Source of the DNA: Acidobacteriota bacterium
GTDB lineage: Bacteria; Acidobacteriota; Terriglobia; Terriglobales; Acidobacteriaceae
Assembly (NCBI GenBank): GCA_013289685.1
Contig: JABCZL010000003.1
Coordinates: 248,001-312,000 of the forward strand
DNA length: 64,000 nt
Direction of reading: 5' to 3'
The notes under the pieces: model-generated
What the model was told of the DNA's origin: nothing
The model's database searches: none
What the model saw: the letters and a program-made list of their open reading frames with translations, nothing else
Made by a program: the position numbers and the translations under genes
Part shown: piece by piece, positions 53,199 to 61,603 of the stretch
Layout: every line of letters begins with the position of its first letter
Numbering within the stretch: the stretch's first letter is position 1

Positions 53199-54182
53199 TT
53201 ATTCGATCGGCTCGACGACCACTGCCTCTTGCGCTCCCCGACCTGGCAGTTGCACGATCACGATCGCCGACAGCACCAGCACTATCCCCAACGTCTGCAC
53301 AGGCCGCAGGCCTTCCCCCAACAGCGCGGCCGCCAGCAGGATCGAGAAAACCGGCTCCAGGCAGCTGGCGATGATGGCGCGCGTCGGCTCAAGATGTTGC
53401 AAGCCGAGGAAGTAGAGCGAGAACGATCCCAGCACCGAGATCATGGAGAACACGAACAGGAATCCCCACTGCGCCGGCGCGTAGTGCGCGGCGAAAACCT
53501 TCCACGGGGGATTCCAGAAGAGCCAGAACACCGCGGCCGAGGTCAGTGTCCAGACCAGAACGCGCCAGCGGTCATAGCGGGCCAGGAGGTGGTGTCCGCC
53601 GACGTTGTAGAACGCGAACGAGAACGAAGCCACCAGTGCAGCCAGGAAACCGTAGCGGTCGAGATGGAGAGGCGTCGCGGACTTCCCTCCAACGATTCCG
53701 ATCGTTAGAGCGATTCCGGCAATGGCGACTGCCACAGCGGCGACTTTCTGCAGTGAGAGTTTCTGCTGGCGGCGAGCGACCACGTACAACAGCACCCAGA
53801 CTGGCGCCGTGTATTGGACAATAATGGCGATGGCAACGCTCGTCTTCTGAATCGCGAAGTAATAGAAGTAGTTCGACGCGGCTACGCCAAACATGCCTAG
53901 CACGAGGCATCGGATTAGATCGGGCGCAGGGAGCTGGATGCGCTGCCAGCCGCGCCTTCCCACCAGAACTGGAAGCAAAACGAGCAGCGAGAAGGAAGTC
54001 CGCGTTTGCGACAGGATGAGCGGGTCGATGGGATGCAGAGCTTCCCCGCTCAGGGGCAATCTTCCGGTGAACACGGCGCGTCCGAGCACGGCCGAGACTC
54101 CCCAGAGAAATGCGGCGGCGCCGATAAAGAAATATCCGCGCAGGGGATGAGGGATTCTTCCGCTGGAGCTTACGGAGCTCAG
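53199..54182 (-). CDS. EamA/DMT family transporter, possible CTG start
   Basis: 327 aa if started at CTG 54182; the first ordinary start is GTG 54089 (296 aa). The codons before GTG read LRGYFFIGAAAFLWGVSAVL, the typical first helix of an EamA protein, and an in-frame stop is met before any ATG/GTG/TTG. CTG 54182 overlaps the stop of the upstream gene as CTGA, mirroring ATGA coupling. Ten helices are then countable, with two EamA halves (SNYFYYFAIQKTSVAIA; YFLGLQHLEPTRAIIA). Substrate unknown. Confidence 0.75.
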   Translation of the reverse strand: MSSVSSSGRIPHPLRGYFFIGAAAFLWGVSAVLGRAVFTGRLPLSGEALHPIDPLILSQTRTSFSLLVLLPVLVGRRGWQRIQLPAPDLIRCLVLGMFGVAASNYFYYFAIQKTSVAIAIIVQYTAPVWVLLYVVARRQQKLSLQKVAAVAVAIAGIALTIGIVGGKSATPLHLDRYGFLAALVASFSFAFYNVGGHHLLARYDRWRVLVWTLTSAAVFWLFWNPPWKVFAAHYAPAQWGFLFVFSMISVLGSFSLYFLGLQHLEPTRAIIASCLEPVFSILLAAALLGEGLRPVQTLGIVLVLSAIVIVQLPGRGAQEAVVVEPIE

Positions 54183-54460
54183 GATTCAGTCACCGAATCC
54201 GATGATGGGGCTGAATCGAGGTACTGGTCAAGACGGACGGGATCGAAGCCGATGATGATTTCCGTTGTTTCGCCCGAAAAGATCACCAAGGTTGGGGTTT
54301 CGCTGCTGTCGTGCTGCTCGGTCATTTCTCGGCGGGCTTCTAAATCGCTGCTGATGTCGCGCTCTTCGAATGTAATCTCCTTGGCTTCGAGAAACACCTT
54401 CATCAACTCGCAGGAGAGGCAGCCGGGTTGGGTGAAGAGCAAGACGCGGGTAAAGGCCAT
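54179..54460 (-). CDS. Glutaredoxin/thioredoxin-like protein
   Basis: 93 aa. Redox motif TQPGCLSCELMKVFL (CLSC), EERDIS strand and cis-Pro in ETPTLVIF, then GFDPVRLDQYL. Small cytoplasmic disulfide reductase type. Begins directly after the stop of the OsmC gene (54461) and overlaps the transporter gene, suggesting one transcript. Confidence 0.85.
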   Translation of the reverse strand: MAFTRVLLFTQPGCLSCELMKVFLEAKEITFEERDISSDLEARREMTEQHDSSETPTLVIFSGETTEIIIGFDPVRLDQYLDSAPSSDSVTES

Positions 54461-54862
54461 TTACTCCACCAGTTCAATCTTGGACGTGATCTTCGCGGTC
54501 TTTTCCAGCATCGCGGAGACCGAACAATATTTTTCTTTGGAGAGGCGGACGGCGTCTTCCACCGCCTTGCGAGAAACTTTACCACCGATGCGATAGATGA
54601 GGCTGATTTCCGTGTACACGGCGGGATAGCCAGATGCGCGCTCGCCAGTGGCCGTGACTTCTAAGCTCGTGAAAAACTCGCGCTTCTTTCGAAGGATCCC
54701 GACGACATCGGAGGCCGTACAGCCACAAAGCGCGATCAGCACCAGTTCCATCGGTGTGCTCGCGGTCTTTTCGGTTGCGGTGTCCATGACGATGGCGTGG
54801 TGTGAGCTGGCTTGGCCGATGTAACGCTCGTTGTCGGTCCAGATCGCTTTTGCGGTGATCAT
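54461..54862 (-). CDS. OsmC family protein
   Basis: 133 aa. OsmC/Ohr fold with reactive cysteines in IALCGCTASDVVGIL and KEKYCSVSAML, and TPMELVLIAL. Hydroperoxide or thiol detoxification in the family. First of a three-gene run OsmC - glutaredoxin - EamA transporter. Confidence 0.88.
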   Translation of the reverse strand: MITAKAIWTDNERYIGQASSHHAIVMDTATEKTASTPMELVLIALCGCTASDVVGILRKKREFFTSLEVTATGERASGYPAVYTEISLIYRIGGKVSRKAVEDAVRLSKEKYCSVSAMLEKTAKITSKIELVE

Positions 54863-54866
54863 CGTG

Positions 54867-56297
54867 CTATCTCCGGTTGTCAGTGCTGGGCTCAGGGTGA
54901 ATCAGGACGCGGAACAGTTCAGGTGCGTCCTGCTTGAAACGGATTTCCAACTCGGTCTGGATGTCATGCACGCGCGCCAGAGAAAGATCGTCGGGCAGCG
55001 TGCAGTGACAGGAGATGTACATACGGCCGCGCACGCGCTTGATCACGAAGTCGTGAACGTCGAGCACTTCTGGAAACTGCGACGCCACGCCTTTCAGACG
55101 ATGTTCAAGTTCCGCGTCGCTGACGACTTCCTCCGGTTTTTCGATGGTGGCGGGCTCGCTCTCGATGTGGGTAAGGATGTCGGCAATCTCGGGCACGTCG
55201 CGGCGCATATCCGCTTCGAGCTCGGTGACCTGATCGTGGGCGTGCTTGAGGGTCATGCGCTCGTCGAGTTCAATGTGCTGCTCGACGTGCAGGCGGCCGG
55301 CGAAATCCTGGACGCTGATGTCGTGCACGTTGAGATTATTGTTGGTGGCTACGGCGCGAATGCGGTCGAAGATATTTTCCGAATGTTGCGCGCGCGGAAG
55401 AGGCTGCACGGTCACGTCGGCGTCGGGAAGAACCCGGTGCACAGCCCTGGTAACCGAAGCGGCCAGCTGGCCTGAGCGCTGGAAGGTCACGGTGCGGGCG
55501 AGACCCACGGCGAGATCGGCGAAATAGCGGTTGCCGGCCCGGCGGATGCGGATGCGATCGACTTCGAGAACTCCGTCCACGCGCAAAACCGCGTCGTAGA
55601 TCTTGGATCGAACTCCTGGCGGGGCGGCGTCGAGCAGGGCGTCGACGGTACGGCGGGCAAGGCGCCAGCTCACCGAAACCACAACGCCGGCCACGAAGAG
55701 AGCGGCGACAGGATCGGAAACGCGCAGCCAGTCGATGCGATAGGTTCGGCCTATGAGAACCAGCGCCAGCCCAAGCACCACGACTCCGGCTGACCAGATG
55801 TCGGTGGAGAAATGAAGCGCGTCGGCTTCCAGGGCCTGGCTGTCGTACTTGCTGGCGATGCGGCCGAGCACGCGTGAGCGCCACCAGTCCAGCCCCATCG
55901 AGAAAAGCATCACCGCAAAAGCGGCGATGGAAGGCTCGATGTCAATCCGGCGAAAGAAGAGACGCAAGGCGGCTTCGTAGATGATCCAGGCGCAAGTCAG
56001 CAGCAGCAGACCGGTTTCGACGAAGGCGGAAAAATTTTCGATCTTGCCGTGACCGTACTGGTGGTCCGCGTCGGCGGGCTTGTCGGAAACTCCTACAGAG
56101 AAAAATGTGAGAAGCGAGGCAATCAGATCCAAGCCAGAGTGCGCGGCTTCCGAGAGAATGCCGAGGCTGCCCGTGCTGAATCCGACTACGAGCTTGAGGC
56201 TCGTGATGACGACCGCGGCCAGCACGGAATTCCCCGCCGCTGCGCGCTTTTCCGAGCGCATCAAGTCAGACGGAGAAATGGCGGGGCTTCCCGACAT
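54867..56297 (-). CDS. Cation diffusion facilitator with extended C-terminus
   Basis: 476 aa from ATG 56297 (MSGSPAISPSDLM); an upstream ATG at 56333 is less likely. Six N-terminal helices with CDF metal sites: EAAHSGLD in helix 2, HQYGHGKIE after it, ALHFSTD in helix 5 (H-x3-D twice). The C-terminal half contains at least two cytoplasmic ferredoxin-like repeats (AVHRVLPDADVTVQPLP; FVIKRVRGRMYISCHC). Exports divalent metals such as Zn, Fe or Mn. Ends 4 bp from the OsmC start. Confidence 0.88.
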   Translation of the reverse strand: MSGSPAISPSDLMRSEKRAAAGNSVLAAVVITSLKLVVGFSTGSLGILSEAAHSGLDLIASLLTFFSVGVSDKPADADHQYGHGKIENFSAFVETGLLLLTCAWIIYEAALRLFFRRIDIEPSIAAFAVMLFSMGLDWWRSRVLGRIASKYDSQALEADALHFSTDIWSAGVVVLGLALVLIGRTYRIDWLRVSDPVAALFVAGVVVSVSWRLARRTVDALLDAAPPGVRSKIYDAVLRVDGVLEVDRIRIRRAGNRYFADLAVGLARTVTFQRSGQLAASVTRAVHRVLPDADVTVQPLPRAQHSENIFDRIRAVATNNNLNVHDISVQDFAGRLHVEQHIELDERMTLKHAHDQVTELEADMRRDVPEIADILTHIESEPATIEKPEEVVSDAELEHRLKGVASQFPEVLDVHDFVIKRVRGRMYISCHCTLPDDLSLARVHDIQTELEIRFKQDAPELFRVLIHPEPSTDNRR

Positions 56298-56490
56298 GCA
56301 GGAATTATCGCCGCTGTGAGCCGAAAGCGCCAAGCAAATCGCGGCGAGGCAATGGTCGCGCTCAGACGGTCACAGTACCGGCGCCGGAAGCCATTCGCTC
56401 GGCGGCGGGCGTGCAATGGGCTGTTGTGCTACGATTTCTTGCTTGGCCATTTTCAACTTTCTGAAGGACCAATCCTGGAGGAAACGATTT

Positions 56491-57672
56491 ATGCGTAAGA
56501 GTTGGCTGATGTGTGTTTTGCTGGGGACGCTGGCCTGGGGACAAGCCGCACCGAGCGCGCCTGCGCCGGTAGTGGGCGGGCACCTTCCGGAGAATCCGGC
56601 GATGCAACAGGCTCCGGCCGAGCAGGTGGATACGTCTGCTTCCGTGGCGCCCGACGCCGCCGTGATCACCATAATCGGCGTATGCTCGTCGGAGTCTCAG
56701 ACCATGGCAAAGGCTCCCGCGGCGGAAACTCCGGCGGCCGATTGCAAGACCGTGATCACCAAGGCTGAGTTTGAGAAACTGATCCACAATCTCACTCCCA
56801 ATGTCACTCCTCAGACGAAGAAGCAATTGGCCGGCATGCTCCCCCGGTTGATGGCGATGTCCAGCGAGGCGAAGAAGAAAGGGATGGACCAGACTCCGCA
56901 GTTTGAAGACCGGGTCAAGTTCAACAAGATGCAGATCCTGGCCCAGGAACTACAGCAAAGCATTCAGGAAGAAGGGGCGAACGTTCCGCCAGAAGAAATC
57001 GAGAAGTATTACCAAGAGCATGCCAACGACTTCGAACAATTCAACCTGGACCGGCTCTTCGTGCCGCGCACTAAGCAGCCGGACGCCGAGGCCAAAGACG
57101 ACGACGACAAGGACGAAAAGCTGACCGAGGAGTCGAAGAAAGCCAAAGAAGCCAAAGAGAAGGCGAAGGCGGATGCAGCCGAGCTGGCGATGACCAAACT
57201 CGCCGAGAGTTTGCGGGTGCGGGCTGCGGCCGGAGAGGATATCGCCAAGCTGCAGAAAGAAGCGTTCGAAGCTGCTGGAATGAAGATCGCGTCTCCGAAC
57301 GTAAATCTGCCGTCGGTTCGCCGCACTGCCTTGCAAGCAGCGCATGCGGCGGTATTCGATTTGAAACCTGGCGAAGTTTCGCAAGTGATCAACGATGCGG
57401 GCGGGCACTACATTTACAAGATGAACAGCAAGAGTGGGCTTCCGCTCGATCAGGCCAAGAACGAGATTCATGGCAAGCTGCAAAATGATCGAACGCGCGA
57501 AATGCTGGACAAGGTGAACAATTCGTTCAAGGTGGAGACCAACGACACCTACTTTGGCCCGGGCGGAGCGGGCGCGGCGCAGCCAGCGCGACCTCCGCGT
57601 CCGCGATTGCCTCCGCCGGGTCAGCCGCAAACTCCGCCTCCGGCGCAGCCTCCGGCGGCAAAACCGAACTGA
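56491..57672 (+). CDS. SurA/PrsA-like parvulin peptidyl-prolyl isomerase
   Basis: 393 aa from ATG 56491, with TGGAGGAAA about 7 bases upstream. Signal peptide MRKSWLMCVLLGTLAWGQA. Helical chaperone part (about 90-210; LIHNLTPNVTPQTKKQLAGM), an acidic/Lys-rich linker (DDDDKDEKLTEESKKAKEA), a parvulin domain (about 235-330; VFDLKPGEVSQVINDAGGHY) and a Pro-rich tail. Likely a periplasmic folding factor. Confidence 0.87.
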   Translation: MRKSWLMCVLLGTLAWGQAAPSAPAPVVGGHLPENPAMQQAPAEQVDTSASVAPDAAVITIIGVCSSESQTMAKAPAAETPAADCKTVITKAEFEKLIHNLTPNVTPQTKKQLAGMLPRLMAMSSEAKKKGMDQTPQFEDRVKFNKMQILAQELQQSIQEEGANVPPEEIEKYYQEHANDFEQFNLDRLFVPRTKQPDAEAKDDDDKDEKLTEESKKAKEAKEKAKADAAELAMTKLAESLRVRAAAGEDIAKLQKEAFEAAGMKIASPNVNLPSVRRTALQAAHAAVFDLKPGEVSQVINDAGGHYIYKMNSKSGLPLDQAKNEIHGKLQNDRTREMLDKVNNSFKVETNDTYFGPGGAGAAQPARPPRPRLPPPGQPQTPPPAQPPAAKPN

Positions 57673-58730
57673 TGGCTAAACCTGTCGTCGTCGTTACCGG
57701 CGTGTCGGGCAACCTGGGTTCCAGGCTACTGCCGTTGCTCGGAAGTTACTCGGTGATTGGGGTGGACGTGAGTCCGCCCCGCACCGACTCCGAGTTGCAG
57801 TTCGAGAGCCTGGATCTGGGCCAGGAATCGTCCACCCGGGTTCTGTACGAGCTGCTGCGCGATACGCACGCTTACGCGGTGGTTCACCTTGCATTCGTGA
57901 TCGATCCCGTACGCACGGGCGTAGTCGATGTGGAGCGCATGTGGCAGATCAATGTAGCCGGAACGGCGCGCGTGATGGAAGCCGTCACGGAGGCCAATCG
58001 CAGTACCGACGATGGAGTCAAGCAGTTTATCTTTCCTAGCAGCGTCTCGGCGTACGGGCCGAACCTTCCCGCACCCGCGACCGAAGAATCGGTGCTGGCG
58101 GCGCACACCCTGCCTTACGCCATCCACAAGAAACAGTCGGATGAAGTTGTGCAAACCCGCTCCCACGCCCTGCGCGGATGCAGCGCCTATATTTTGCGGC
58201 CGCACATCTTCACCGGCGCCAGCGTCGAGAATTATCTGATGGGAGCGTTCCACGGCACGCCCAACGGCAAGAGCGCGCGGGCGCAGAAAATGCGGAGCGA
58301 GGGCAAGCGTCTGCCCTGTATGCTGCCGCGCGGCCAGCAATATCTCGACAACAAGATTCAATTCATCCACGTCGACGACATGGCGCGGCTGATCCGGCAC
58401 ATCCTGCAGCGCGAGCCGGAGACCCAGCGCCTGACCGTGTTGAACGTTGCCGGCCGCGGCGAGCCGCTCACCTTCGGGCGCTGCGTCGAGATGGCGCAGG
58501 CAAAACTGATCCGCGTCCCTGGGAAGTGGGTGATGCGGCAGGTGCTGAAATTTCTTTGGAGGTACAAGATTTCGGCGATCCCACCTGAGGCGGTCCCGTA
58601 CATGACCGGGGAGTACATCATGAATACCGACCGCCTGCGCCGCTTCCTGGGCCCGGAGTATGAACACGTGATTCGCTACACAATTGCCGACGCCTTTGCG
58701 GACAGTTTCAAGACGGCGCGGCCGAACTAG
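57672..58730 (+). CDS. NAD(P)-dependent epimerase/dehydratase (extended SDR)
   Basis: 352 aa. N-terminal VVVTGVSGNLGSRLLPLL (TG-x-x-G-x-x-G), Ser in FPSSVSAYGPN and active-site Tyr/Lys in PYAIHKKQSDE. One base overlap with the PPIase gene (TGATG). Probably acts on a nucleotide sugar or sterol-like lipid; substrate unknown. Confidence 0.87.
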   Translation: MAKPVVVVTGVSGNLGSRLLPLLGSYSVIGVDVSPPRTDSELQFESLDLGQESSTRVLYELLRDTHAYAVVHLAFVIDPVRTGVVDVERMWQINVAGTARVMEAVTEANRSTDDGVKQFIFPSSVSAYGPNLPAPATEESVLAAHTLPYAIHKKQSDEVVQTRSHALRGCSAYILRPHIFTGASVENYLMGAFHGTPNGKSARAQKMRSEGKRLPCMLPRGQQYLDNKIQFIHVDDMARLIRHILQREPETQRLTVLNVAGRGEPLTFGRCVEMAQAKLIRVPGKWVMRQVLKFLWRYKISAIPPEAVPYMTGEYIMNTDRLRRFLGPEYEHVIRYTIADAFADSFKTARPN

Positions 58731-58847
58731 GACTCCACCCGCGTTCTCCAGGCTTCTCCTTTCAGCCCTGTACTCCGCTGATGGCCCCAGCCCCGAATAT
58801 ATTTCACCGGCATGAGGGAATAAAACCGGTCCTATGGCGGTTATTCT

Positions 58848-59393
58848 ATGGAGGTGCCGGACCAAGCCTTGCCTGCCGCGACATTTGAAGATCTGGCCAT
58901 GCCTTTGTTCGACCAGCTCTACAACTTCGCGCGCTGGCTTACACACGACACTACGGAGGCGGAGGATCTGGTGCAGGAAACCTACACCAAGGCTCTGCGC
59001 GGATTTTCTTCGTTTCAGCCGGGCACAAATTTCCGGGCGTGGATGTATCGCATCCTGCGGAATTCTTTCCTGAGTTCGCGGACCGGGCTCAAGGTCATGG
59101 TCGCGCTCGATGGAGAAGCGGACGAGAGTCTGCTGCCTCCGGAAAGTAGTACCCCGGAGAGCATCCTGATGGAGCAGGCAGGCCGTGAAACCGTGCAGCA
59201 GGCGCTGGCCGATCTGCCCGTGCCCTTCCGCGAGATCCTGCTGCTGTGCGAGGTGGAAGAGATGTCATATCAGGAAATCTCCGAAGCGCTGGCGATTCCC
59301 ATGGGCACGGTGATGTCGCGTCTTTTTCGCGCCCGCAAGGCACTGCGCGATTTGCTGCGGAAGAAGAGAGACGGAGGCCGGCATGGCGTGTGA
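58848..59393 (+). CDS. ECF RNA polymerase sigma factor
   Basis: 181 aa. Sigma region 2: PLFDQLYNFARWLTHD and DLVQETYTKALRGF, with FRAWMYRILRN; region 4: LPVPFREILLLCEVEEMSYQ and MGTVMSRLFRARKALRDLL. Overlaps the next gene by 11 bp, the usual arrangement with an anti-sigma. A GGGAATAAAACCGG sequence lies about 30 bp upstream and could be an autoregulated promoter (inference). 58731-58847 holds nothing else. Confidence 0.93.
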   Translation: MEVPDQALPAATFEDLAMPLFDQLYNFARWLTHDTTEAEDLVQETYTKALRGFSSFQPGTNFRAWMYRILRNSFLSSRTGLKVMVALDGEADESLLPPESSTPESILMEQAGRETVQQALADLPVPFREILLLCEVEEMSYQEISEALAIPMGTVMSRLFRARKALRDLLRKKRDGGRHGV

Positions 59394-60135
59394 TCAAGGG
59401 CGAAGCAAGCTCGATGCTTATCTGGATGGCGAACTCGATCCCGCGGAAGCCAATGTACTGGGAAAGCATCTGCAGGGATGCGCAGCGTGTTCCGCCGACG
59501 CGCTGGGACGAGTACAGATGAAGCGTTCGGTGCAGATGGCCGGCAAGCGCTATGCGGCGAGCGCAGAACTGCGGAATCGTATCGCGAAAAGTGTGGCCGC
59601 GAAACCGCGCCGGGAGTCCCGCGGACTCTGGTGGACCCTGGGTGTGGCGGTCGTGTCGGTGCTGATCCTCTCAGTCGCTATGAATTTCTACCTGGGGCGT
59701 GACAGCGCACGCCGGCGGCGGGTATACAGCGAACTGGCTGACTTACACGTGGCCGCCTTGGCAAGCGCAACGCCGGTGGATGTCATATCAACTGACCGGC
59801 ATACCGTGAAGCCGTGGTTTCAGGGAAAGATTCCGTTCAGCTTCAATCTGCCGGAGTTACAAGGAACAGAATTTACGCTGCTCGGCGGACGGGTCACCTA
59901 TCTGGCACAGACACCGGGCGCGCATTTGATCTATCAGGTCCGCAAGCACGAGGTTTCAGTTTTTATTTTTCAGGATCGCGGAGAAGAGACGGCGAGTCTA
60001 CCGTCGGGGGCTGTTCATGCGGTGTCGTTCAACATGGACAGCTGGACGCAGAATGGCTTGCGATATTTTGTTGTGGGGGATGCCGGCGCTAATGACATTC
60101 AGGCGCTGAGTAGACTTCTGCGCGATGCCGGGTAG
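59383..60135 (+). CDS. Anti-sigma factor with zinc-finger domain
   Basis: 250 aa. N-terminal anti-sigma domain with the zinc site H-x3-C-x2-C in GKHLQGCAAC, KRSVQMAGKRYAA; one membrane helix at about 87-105 (TLGVAVVSVLILSVAMNF); periplasmic C-terminal domain of about 140 residues. Its partner sigma factor overlaps it. Signal sensed unknown. Confidence 0.88.
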   Translation: MACDQGRSKLDAYLDGELDPAEANVLGKHLQGCAACSADALGRVQMKRSVQMAGKRYAASAELRNRIAKSVAAKPRRESRGLWWTLGVAVVSVLILSVAMNFYLGRDSARRRRVYSELADLHVAALASATPVDVISTDRHTVKPWFQGKIPFSFNLPELQGTEFTLLGGRVTYLAQTPGAHLIYQVRKHEVSVFIFQDRGEETASLPSGAVHAVSFNMDSWTQNGLRYFVVGDAGANDIQALSRLLRDAG

Positions 60136-60149
60136 TCCGCCGGGCTTCG

Positions 60150-60232
60150 CCCCTTCGACTCGCTGCGCTCACTCAAGGCAGGCTCTGGCGGGACAGCCCG
60201 AGAGCCTGCCCTGAGCGCGGTCGAAGGGCGGC
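60150..60232. repeat. Large inverted repeat between convergent genes
   Basis: CCTTCGACTCGCTGCGCTCACTCAAGGCAGGCTC facing GAGCCTGCCCTGAGCGCGGTCGAAGG around TGGCGGGACAGCCC. A common soil-bacterial repeat type; may stop transcription from both sides. Confidence 0.75.
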
Positions 60233-60237
60233 TGTCG

Positions 60238-61026
60238 CTACATACGTTTCTTGCCGCGATACAGACCCGCGATTCCGAACGTGTAGGGCGTCCAGGTTGC
60301 TTCGGCAAAACCGGCGCGCTTCATCCTCGCCAGCATTTCCTCCGGTGGCGGGAAGCGCTCGACCGACGCGGGCAAGTACGCATAGGGACCGCGCACGCCG
60401 GAGATCATGGTGCCGACTCGCGGCAGGACTTGCTTGAAATAGATACGGTACAGCGCACCCATCATCCCTTGGGGCTCACCGAAATCGAGGATGCCGCATT
60501 CCCCGCCGGGACGCAGCGCACGCACAATCTCACGCAGTCCGGCATCGTAGTCGGCAAGATTGCGGAAACCGAAAGCCGAGGTCACAAGATCGAAATGGGC
60601 GCTGGGAAACGGAAGGTTTAGGGCGTCGGCTTCGATCCATCCGGGCCCTGATCCATTTTGAGTCGACGACTTCGCAGTGGCGCGTTGCAGCATGGCGTGT
60701 GAGAAGTCGGCACCAATAATCTGAGGAGAGGACTTCCCTGCCTGGCGGCGCAGGGCGAACGTCATGTCGCCCGTTCCGCAGCACAGGTCGAGGATGCGTG
60801 CATCGGGGCGGGCCACGATGTCACGGAACGCGCGCGCGGTGCGGCGCCACCACATGCGGTCGACATTGAACGACAACACGTGGTTGAGCAGATCGTAGCG
60901 CGGCGCGATCGCGGTAAACATATCGCGTACGGCGCGCGCGGCGGAGTTCGGGTCGCTGGCACCTTCCGGCGCCGCGCCGAGTACTGCCGATTTGCTGATT
61001 TCCTGCACCATTTGCGCGAAGGCCAC
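60238..61026 (-). CDS. ubiE: Menaquinone/ubiquinone methyltransferase UbiE/MenG
   Basis: 262 aa. Start is GTG 61026, directly next to the dinB-family stop. FTAIAPRYDLLNHVLSFN, motif I LDLCCGTGDMTFAL, GADFSHAMLQRA, and YLPASVERFPPPEEM near the C-terminus are the UbiE pattern. C-methylates demethylmenaquinone. Sits with aroB and a DinB-fold gene. Confidence 0.92.
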   Translation of the reverse strand: MAFAQMVQEISKSAVLGAAPEGASDPNSAARAVRDMFTAIAPRYDLLNHVLSFNVDRMWWRRTARAFRDIVARPDARILDLCCGTGDMTFALRRQAGKSSPQIIGADFSHAMLQRATAKSSTQNGSGPGWIEADALNLPFPSAHFDLVTSAFGFRNLADYDAGLREIVRALRPGGECGILDFGEPQGMMGALYRIYFKQVLPRVGTMISGVRGPYAYLPASVERFPPPEEMLARMKRAGFAEATWTPYTFGIAGLYRGKKRM

Positions 61027-61575
61027 TTATCCGCGCTTCTTCTTGCGGGCGGTCTTCGGGCGCGCGCTCTTCAATTGCGTGGCGATGCCTTCGACCTGCA
61101 GGATGTGGTTGGTATCGTGCCCGGCAAACATGCGCGCCAAATGGGCGATCGTCTCTTTGCCGCGCTCGGCGTGCATCCCGTAGTTGTCCCAGCTCTCGCG
61201 CGGAAGCGCCTTCAGCATCGCCAGATTGTTCTCGCGCAGCACGCGAAATACTTCCAGCGACTGCCCGACATCGCGCTTGCTGTATTGAAACACCGACGCC
61301 CAGGCATCCTGATCAAAGGCCTGGATGGCCGTGCCATTCGCACCGAGCACCGAGCGCATCCGCCAACTGGCCACAATTTCGACGTCGGCCAGGTGGGCGA
61401 CGATTTCCGCGATCGACCACTTCCCCGGTTCGGGCTTCCACTTCAGTTCTCTGGGAGTCAGGCCTTGAGTCATTTTTTTCAGCTTCGCACCGGTCGCCCG
61501 CTGCACTTTGATTGCGTCTTGGCCATCCACGTGGCCCAGGATCCGCTGGATGTACTGCTGTGCCGTTTCCTGCAT
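61027..61575 (-). CDS. DinB-fold protein
   Basis: 182 aa from ATG 61575 with GAGAGG five bases upstream. Four-helix DinB-like: PEPGKWSIAEIVAHLADVEI carries the first His, HAERGKETIAHLARMFAGHD and NHILQVE the later ones, giving a probable three-His metal site. Basic tail ARPKTARKKKRG. Possible thiol-dependent enzyme; unknown substrate. Confidence 0.85.
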   Translation of the reverse strand: MQETAQQYIQRILGHVDGQDAIKVQRATGAKLKKMTQGLTPRELKWKPEPGKWSIAEIVAHLADVEIVASWRMRSVLGANGTAIQAFDQDAWASVFQYSKRDVGQSLEVFRVLRENNLAMLKALPRESWDNYGMHAERGKETIAHLARMFAGHDTNHILQVEGIATQLKSARPKTARKKKRG

Positions 61576-61603
61576 GTCATCCTCTCGCTCTCGTATGATT
61601 GAA

